64,000 bases of DNA, taken from NCBI GenBank assembly GCA_002150815.3, contig NDFF03000067.1, positions 1-64,000 on the forward strand, read 5' to 3'. Under the pieces are notes generated by a model. The model worked only from the letters and a program-made list of their open reading frames with translations. It was not told where the DNA came from and ran no database searches. The stretch is from Grammothele lineata (lineage: Eukaryota > Basidiomycota > Agaricomycetes > Polyporales > Polyporaceae). This document shows positions 56,895 to 64,000 of this stretch, piece after piece (position 1 is the stretch's first letter; each line of letters begins with the position of its first letter). A program made the position numbers and the translations under genes.

Positions 56895-59800
56895 TTTGTC
56901 GCGTCCTCATCGACACCCTCCGCAGCAGCACCGGCACTTGTTGAACTCAACGGTCGCGACGCGCGCGCCCGGTTGCGCGCCGTCGTCGCGGTTGCCCCTG
57001 CCGTCGCCATCACTCCTGCCCTCTCGCCGTCGCCATACCCTCCCGCCTCTTTCGGCCCCCGCAACCGCCGTCATGCGCCGCTGCTGCTGCGCGCGGGCCC
57101 TCCGCTTCTTCCCATGGACTTGTGCAGCGCTTCGACATGAAACACACTCTGTATATGCATGGTTCGGACTGCGTTTACGTTTCTATTTACCTGTGCCATA
57201 GTGTACCAATACCCCGTTCGAGATACCACTCCCCTCTTCCCCCCTTCTTCCAGTCCCCACGCCCCTGACGACGAGACGACAGCGAATGATATGTAAAACC
57301 CTCATCTCACACTTAGCGTACTCTCTCCGGCTCTTGCCTCTATCACTCAACACATCTAAAGCATATTCCGCACGTAGCTTGTACCGTAGTCCACTCGCAT
57401 AACATCCATAACAAAGTAACATAGCAGCAGCAGTATCACTCCGCATCACATACTTGTACACTAGTCCATTACTCACTCACATATGCATCCCTCCTCACTG
57501 GCTCTCTCTTCCGGCGTCGCTCTTCCTTTTTCTCTTTCGCCTTCCGGATCCCTGTTTTCACGACGGTTTCTTCACGATACTTAGACGCTTTTTTTACGAT
57601 TTGGAATGACGAGGCACGACCCATTATTTTTACCACTCATGAAACCCCCTCTGTGTGATTCGCGCTCGACGTCCATCGTCTCAACGTCTGCAATGCCTCA
57701 ACGTCTCAAGTTTCGCTAACACCAGCAGGGACGTCAACACGGATGCTAACGCCAAACACTTGCCATCGCGCGAGTTCCCCAGCTCGACGACGTTGTCGCG
57801 CGCACGCCCAGCGATCGCCCGTCGTCCGTCGCCCGTCGTCTGTCTCCCATCTCTCATGATCTCTGCCTCCTGTGGCTCTTCGGCCGAAGGGAGGAGCGCC
57901 GCGAACTCTCCTCCCGCACCGGGGAGCATGTCGCGGCCGATCTCCCGTGTGTCCTTCCGTGTCCGCCCATCCGTCCATCAATCCGTCCGTCCGCCTACCC
58001 GTCCGTCCGCCTGCGGGCCGCGCGCCTCTGAGAACAAGGTTATGTCATGGAAATGCCTCCGCGAATGGAAGAAATGTTCCCTTTTCGAGCGAGTGTGCTC
58101 GTCCCACCTGCGCACGGTGGTGATGACATCATGCGTCGGGCGTGCGCGACACGTGTTCGCGCTGACGGTGAGGCGGCGCTCCCGCTCGAGGGCGCAGGGC
58201 AACATGAAGTTTGAAGCGTAAGGGCCGCGCGTGGTGGGGCTCGGGAGGGAGATGGTCTTTTGTTCGTGTCGCGAGCCTCCCATCTCCGCTGACGGCGACT
58301 CGCCAGTTGGACGCGTGTCGGCGGGGAGTTTGGGCGGGCACAGCAGAACGAGCCTGAACGATGATCGATTCGTTATGTATGATTGCATGATACAGCGGTT
58401 CGACACAGTATCCAGCGCGTCTCCCACCGCGCCCGCGCGCGGAACAAACGCAATCTGCACGTTGTGTTGGGCAGCAAGCTCCGCGCGTGCTTCACAATAG
58501 CGTTAATACGTGCGAGCTTCATCGACGTGCATTGTCATCGCCATCGCCATCGACATCGACGCGGAACTGCGGCGGCGCGCTCGCACAGATGCCCGCGGGC
58601 GGAGAAACGAACAACTAACGGACCCTTGAGCGGACAGCCCGTCGACACTGAAACGGCGATCGGAGAGATACACGTGCCGCAGATGTTTGTTCGAGGATTA
58701 AGCTTTTTGGGCACGAGGCTGCGACCGCGCGCGAGGCCCGCGGCTGGCAGTGACGTGTCTGCGCACTTGGGCGAGGGTACCAAGCGTCGGAGGATTCGGA
58801 GGCGATCAGTGGATGAGAGACACGTGTTGGGTCAAGTCGCGATGGGTGCCTCCGATCGCGTCGCAACACGAGGCGAAAAGCGTCGCGGAATCTGCGCAGT
58901 GTACATATCGATCCACGCGACCGGAGCATGCGTCGCGGGACTGAGGCTTCGCGTACCTGCAGAGATCCGGGAGTGACCCCGGGCGACGACGTCATAGGCC
59001 AGCTGCGCGGGCGAGCGCGATTTAGTAAGGCGGATAATTAGAGGCGTGCCCTAGTACTGGTGCGTGGGCGGCACGACGCCGCGGGGCCGAGTTGTGTCTA
59101 TATTGTAAGACGCATGTCGGGCCGCGGGGGTCGTAGGGGGAGCAGAGGACCCCCGCGCGCGGCGCGAACGTGCGCGCGAGTCGGGGACTACGCCACGCGT
59201 CGCCGCCCTGACGTCCAGTCGGAGAGCCCATATAGAATTTGAGGCAATTAGGCGTCGTGCATCTCCGTTCCGAGATCCGGTAGGCATCAATCGATGTCAA
59301 CGGCGAGCGTATCACTGTGCGCGGGACTTCAGCGCGCGTGAAGCTCCTCGCGCCGCACGACTAGTAGGTATCAGCTACTAATTCCATGGCGCCAGATGCT
59401 CAGTACGCTCTCCCTGCGTACAGAAGAGCAGCAAGCAATGTCGCCCTTAAATGAACGCGATCCACGTATAACTTCGTCTGTGCAAGACGCTGTCATCCAG
59501 TTCTAACTTAGCCAGTCTCCGACGTTCCCATGGGAGACTGCTGCACGTCCAATGTAGGTCGTACAGCCTACGGTTGAGCACAAAGCGATGTGGGCGGCTC
59601 CAGGGTATTCGCCCTCCGCCTCCGTTTCCTCCCCAGAGGGTGCCATCCTCACTGTATTCTCCTTCATATCTACTTAACGTCCTCGACAGCCCAGCACTGC
59701 GACATTACGCTCGCCACATGATTGCTGGTGCCCGCCAGTGACGCTGCCGTAGAAATAGCGTCGTCTCCATTGTTTTCACATAGTTAGCAAGTATCTCACG

Positions 59801-60232
59801 CTTAGGAGGAGTACCCAACTCCCGTTCGCCCAGCCGGATGCGTACCTTCTGGATGGAATCTAACTAGATACTAGTATGAAGTCAGTCGCGCGGGCGACAT
59901 GATGATATAGACTACGCACTGACATGCTAGTACTGCAGTATAATGTATGCCAAACGTCGATCTATGCGATTGGCGGCTGACGATGAAAGTGAGAGACAAG
60001 TCGCGGTCATTCAACGTTCGATAAGTAAAGTTCGTACCAGCTAAGACGTCTTCCGGACCGACGGTCCGCGGCCCGGGCTGCACAGCCTCCAGTATACCGA
60101 GGACCAAACACGGTCACCTGACCTTCCGCGTCGTCCGGTTGATCTCTCTTCGAGTTTACTAGCACCTATCATAGGTCACAGCTTTGGCGGAACCTTCCAT
60201 CCCCTCCAATTCACTTACGGCCCACTTACAAG
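56895..60232. other. Gene-poor region with simple repeats
   Basis: No supported gene. CCGT-type tetranucleotide runs occur at 57,955-58,012, and a CATCGC run at 58,535-58,557. The stretch 57,180-57,640 has the lower GC and T-rich strand bias expected for a 3' flank. Confidence 0.4.
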
Positions 60233-61066
60233 ATGAACGTGGGTACACGCGCCAACAACGTATCCCATTCCCCAACACCCACTCATGAAGCTATGCAGCA
60301 CCAGGGTTCCCCCTCTGGATCCCCATCGGTCGCACATACGCCATTACTCTCCCTGAATGGTGGAGCGAACGATGCGGCAAGTGTGCCCAAGAACCCGGAA
60401 TCGGATTATTCCCTTCGAGAGAATGAAGAGAGACTCTACAAGCTTCTGATGAGTGTGTGGATGACTTGGGCTGTTGTAATTGCGCACCGTTCTTACTTGC
60501 CCACACAGAGCGGCACAGCCGTCGTCCAGAGACCATGGAAACAATGCGAGACGATGAGAGAACAAGTTACGCAATACTTCCGAGGAGAAACGTAGTGCGT
60601 GCCCTCAATATCATCGTTCGCGCTGTCAGCTACAACGTAGCTGACAAGCCTGTAACTGAATAGATTGACCGGCTGGCTCGCGATTCAGCACAGAACGTGA
60701 AGGCGGGAAACAAGTCATGCTCTACATGTACGTTTTTCCTATTTCCTCTTCCTGTATGCCTCAAGTCATGATTTCCCTCTGCTGTCCCTCATATATCTAT
60801 CCGCTCAATTTGTGTTCTGTACACATCGGCTACTCTGAACAAGCTGCTGCTCATGGTGCAAGGGAAGAAGCCAGGCACGTTGGCAAACGTAAGTCAGCCT
60901 TATTTCCCTTTCCCGTTAGCACCTTCGTCTTACACCTGCTCCCGGAAGTCACCATCCCAGTCCACCATATACAGAAATCAAGCAAAGGAGTGAAGAGGTC
61001 TCGAGTGATTCTCAGAGACACGTCTCGTAAGTGGCTCATCGACGCGCTCACCACAATCTCTGACTA
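60233..61066 (+). CDS. Small basic protein of unknown function, multi-exon
   Basis: Exon 1 (60233-60452) reads Ser/Pro-rich, then SDYSLRENEERLYKLLM. Exon 2 (60509-60591: KRHSRRPETMETMRDDERT) and the third exon from 60,664 (IDRLARDSAQNVKAGN) follow in phase through 56- and 72-nt introns. Later exons include LLLMVQGKKPGTLAN (to about 60,890) and a last exon (from about 60,976) KGVKRSRVILRDTSRKWLID ending at 61,066. The junction between the third and fourth exon is not resolved. The protein is highly basic and helical. No family recognised. Confidence 0.5.
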
Positions 61067-61210
61067 GAATCAGAGTCTAGCGCGCCGCTCAGACCTGATA
61101 GCTTTCCCCGTGACGCTTGCAACCAATATCTCTCCGCCATGCCATGCTTGTCATGGCAGTCCACGCCTCCCCGTAATATTCCTCGTGAGTGGCTTTCGAA
61201 ATGAGATCGT

Positions 61211-61679
61211 GTGATTGTCGTTCCCGGTCACCACGGCTGCGGTATGCAGTTCTACCAAATACGTACCAGTGCTGATTGTGTGATCATATGTGTGCGTGTG
61301 GTAGCCGCGAACCAGAGGCCCTATGTAGGGAACGCCATCGCGAATACGCGTTCGGTTTCACATACTATCAAGGATGAGACGCTATTTCCTGCGGCAACTA
61401 GTGGGCCAATGTACAATGGTCGAATCCCCGCAGTCTCAGACTCGTCTTCCTCAAGGAACCGGCGACGCTCGTCGTACAAGCACAGGCGCAAGCACAATCC
61501 ACCGTCAACAGACTCGAGTGAAAGGAATGCCGCCCGCAGTCCTTGAGCACAGAAGAGTCATACTCGAAGACACCAGCGATTGTGTTCTATGGCAGATACC
61601 GAGGGTTCGACTCCTGCCTGGTGCAGGTTTTCAACCAAACGAACGCATTATGTTAGGAGATGAGAAGGAACAGGTGTGA
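61211..61679 (+). other. Possible exons of a neighbouring gene
   Basis: Two overlapping plus-strand frames, one with Ser/Arg-rich SSSRNRRRSSYKHRRK, the other with LEHRRVILEDTSDCVLWQIP. They might join through an intron near 61,520. Weak. Confidence 0.2.
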
Positions 61680-61994
61680 GTGAGAATGGAGTAGCGGGGC
61701 TGGAGCGAGGTGTTCTTTCTCCGTATCAGATCATGAGCTATGCACCTGCACTGGCTGCAACGTATGCGCATAGACTACTAGAAGGGCATCGGCCGGCTGG
61801 GCCCGCCATTGAACTTTGAATGTTCAGCGAACATTAATGCATTCTACCGTTATACCCCTGCTGTCGTTTGACGATGAACGGGTTTTGGGAGGACCCTAAG
61901 CGCGCGGAACACCCGCACAACAGAGGTCGCGCTGCGTGCGCCTTTATTGGATACGTAGATAGAGGAAAGTCACTAGTGAGCACGATAACAAATT

Positions 61995-62120
61995 AAGTCG
62001 AAGTCAAGCGAATCAACTCCCTGGAAGACTGCTCTACTTTCCTCGGGCTCGAGCTCGTACCGGGAGGACTTTGAGGAAAGGCCATGGCGGAAGGCACCGT
62101 GTGGGCGCCGCACGTCGTCG
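61995..62120 (+). pseudogene. Decayed 3' fragment of the DUF6699 gene
   Basis: The stretch CTTTCCTCGGGCTCGAGCTC at about 62,038 and the following GTACCGGGAGGACTTTGAGG and GTGTGGGCGCCGCA match the end of the DUF6699 gene (56,750-56,885) with several differences and a stop (TGA) where the parent reads on. Upstream, GAAGTCAAGCGAATCAACTC matches the VKRVDFL codons. Only about 125 bp is recognisable. Confidence 0.7.
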
Positions 62121-64000
62121 ATACCCGCCAGTACCAGGTAATACACACCGAAATAGTTTCCTGAGATTCACGTCTGCATATACTAAATACAACGAAAACT
62201 AGAAATCCGGTCTGGCGCTCAGACTGGGAATCGCTGCGAACTATGTTCTTCGGATTGCACGTGTGACGTTGCCGCTGGCTGAAACGCCCGAGTCTCCTGG
62301 GTCTCGCCGACGACAGCCGGAGTAGAACGGGCGTTGCAATGCGGGAGCACGATCGGAGTGCGGGCGAGGCTGTTGCTTGACGAAGGGAGGCGCACTCTAG
62401 ATTTGAGGCGCACGAGCTACCGCGACGTCAGTGTGCTGTATCCTTCTTCAAGTCAGCGTCCAGAGCGATGGGCATAGGCCCACGCGCCCGGGCTACCGCG
62501 CGTGAGCAATCAGCTCTGAGCTAAAGAAATCTGACGCGTCGATGTCAGACACCTTGTCAAGATCGACTCGTGGTGGAGCGCGCGTGGAGGCAAAGTCCAC
62601 CACCTCCCGCCCACCCTCAACCCACAGCACCCGTGGTCGCTCCTCGAAGCCACAAGGCGAGGCAATGGCGACGTACCTGAACGTCACCGCCGCCGCCGCG
62701 TGTTATCGACCTTCTCGGGCTGGAGGCTCAAGCAGGGATCTAACTTCGCGCCGCGCGCCGCGCACGGCCCAGCGATCGGTGTGGTTTGACCTGCGGGTTG
62801 CCGTAAGATGATGCCTACGCCCCCGCCGCACCCCGCGCCCCTCCGCGCGACCTGCGCAGAAGGGGCGCGGGGCCCGAGACACCTCGAACCTTCTGTGCGC
62901 CCGCGCAGACACGCAGACGCGGGGCTGTGAGGCTGTCCCTGTATTCGAGGAAGCTTGCGGGAGATCGTTTACTTTGCAGCCCGTGCCGCACGCCCGCGCG
63001 GGGAAATCAGGAACGCCGGGACCCGGCGCACCGAGCAACTGCGAGCGTTTCGTTATGTTAGTGCGCCTTCCATGCGGGGCGGCCGACATCCGCCCTGCGC
63101 GCGCGTCCGAGTCGAAGGTCCGGATGCAGCGCGCCGCGGCGGCGTGCGCACGGGCACGCCGCCAGTACCTGTACCTTTCTTCCTGACCTGTATTAGGTTT
63201 CGGCTCGCCCGCACAGAACCCGGGGCACGGTATGTATCCTGTTCGCAACACGAAGTGTGTGGATAGGGAAGGCGCTGGGGATGGCGAATGGTTGTACTCA
63301 CTAGCGTTCTGTCAATCTGCGGCACCGATGTCTAGTGGACGGTGAGGCGCTGCGATCTAATCTTTAGCTCGCATCACTGCGCTCAGGCGCGGGTAGCTGG
63401 ATGCCTGAGGTGTAGGTCCGACCCGATGTTGCCGCGGCCCCCACGAGACGGAGCGCGACGTCAGCGGTCGCTCCGGGACAGTGCGCCGAGCCCTAAGTGG
63501 AAGAGGGCGCCTCGGGGATTCGAACCCAAGAACGCCACGATCCGTTCTCGTTGCAGCTGCGCGCGGGGGGGTATCACGAGCAGGCGCTCCAGCCGCAGGA
63601 ACGCGCGCCGGAAATCCTCCCGCGTGCGCCGGGCCCGGAAACCATTCAGTCGCGCGGCGCGCTCTAGAAACCGCGAAACCTCAATATGTGAAGGAATGTG
63701 AAGAAGGCGCAGGCCTTACTCGTCTTATCTTCATTGCGGTTCCGAACCTTGTTGGGAAAGGAATGTGACATACTCGAGAGAGAGCCCCAGGACGAGTCTG
63801 TACGCGACGACCACGGAGGCTCATGCTTCCCGGACTTCTGCGCGAACGGCCGCTGCTCCGCCAGGGCTTCGCGACGCAGGGTAGGAGCTGCTCGGGTTCA
63901 CAATGACGATCACTGTCGTGGGCGTATAGAAAGATACCCGCACGCCACAACGCCTTCGCGACTCGGGCGCGGGCAAAGTTTCGAAAGCCCCAGGCGCTGA
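62121..64000. other. Right end, no firmly supported gene
   Basis: A minus-strand frame at 62,687-62,493 reads YVAIASPCGFEERPRVLWVE and DIDASDFFSSELIAHAR and may be the 3' exon of a gene, but no further exon was found. The remaining GC-rich frames are not distinguishable from chance. Confidence 0.3.

Noticed and set aside
57655..58221. 188-codon plus-strand open frame
   Set aside because: Built largely on CCGT-type simple repeats; no domain.
63500..63560. tRNA-like T-arm (GGGTTCGAATCCCC on the minus strand)
   Set aside because: The stem pairs poorly, no acceptor partner or anticodon arm lies at the right distance upstream.

Overview
This window looks like a basidiomycete (Agaricomycetes) nuclear genome, possibly a polypore-type fungus. 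Evidence: genes cut by many introns of about 35-75 nt, a Plavaka-type CACTA transposase, a DUF6699 gene, a protein with the NCYWFA-type motif, and several lineage-specific RING/coiled-coil genes. Nothing bacterial is visible, and I see no rRNA, tRNA or CRISPR. All exon models were built by hand from GT-AG (once GC-AG) sites and reading-phase continuity. Names rest on motif recognition only; no database search was run.

The window is mostly accessory and repeat-rich. One dispersed repeat, about 0.65-0.9 kb, occurs six times: 0.3-1.05 kb (minus), 18.8-19.7 (plus), 26.8-27.7 (plus), 30.8-31.6 (plus), 40.4-41.1 (minus) and 47.8-48.65 (plus). Each copy lies 5' of coding-looking sequence and ends near a short ATGGCCAC start. 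Copies 1/2 and 5/6 form divergent pairs enclosing two gene clusters.

Cluster A (1.0-18.8 kb) holds three minus-strand RING genes (1.7-6.15 kb), a plus-strand gene of unknown function (7.1-7.9), a coiled-coil NCYWFA-family protein with a 21-bp minisatellite (8.7-10.0), a nine-exon gene encoding coiled coil plus membrane tail (12.0-13.9), and an acidic-tail gene (16.7-17.5, minus). Cluster B (41.1-47.8 kb) contains paralogs of the last two side by side (41.4-42.3 and 42.5-43.3), then a Pro/Ser-rich gene and a coiled-coil gene with a GC-AG intron.

Between them lie a decayed plasma-membrane H+-ATPase pseudogene (21.8-24.25, minus), two paralogous genes of unknown function (24.7-26.6 and 32.4-33.6), and a Plavaka transposase gene (34.4-39.3) whose first exons encode a ubiquitin-like domain with a terminal GG in frame with the transposase. 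This fusion is the most striking item in the window.

The right part (47.8-64 kb) is gene-poor: a hAT-like 1.1-kb non-autonomous element with 8-bp target duplication, a GGTAGT microsatellite abutting a 0.5-kb element with 38-bp perfect terminal inverted repeats, a DUF6699 gene and a decayed fragment of its 3' end, and one small multi-exon gene of unknown function. Long stretches of GC-rich sequence there show nothing I can support.
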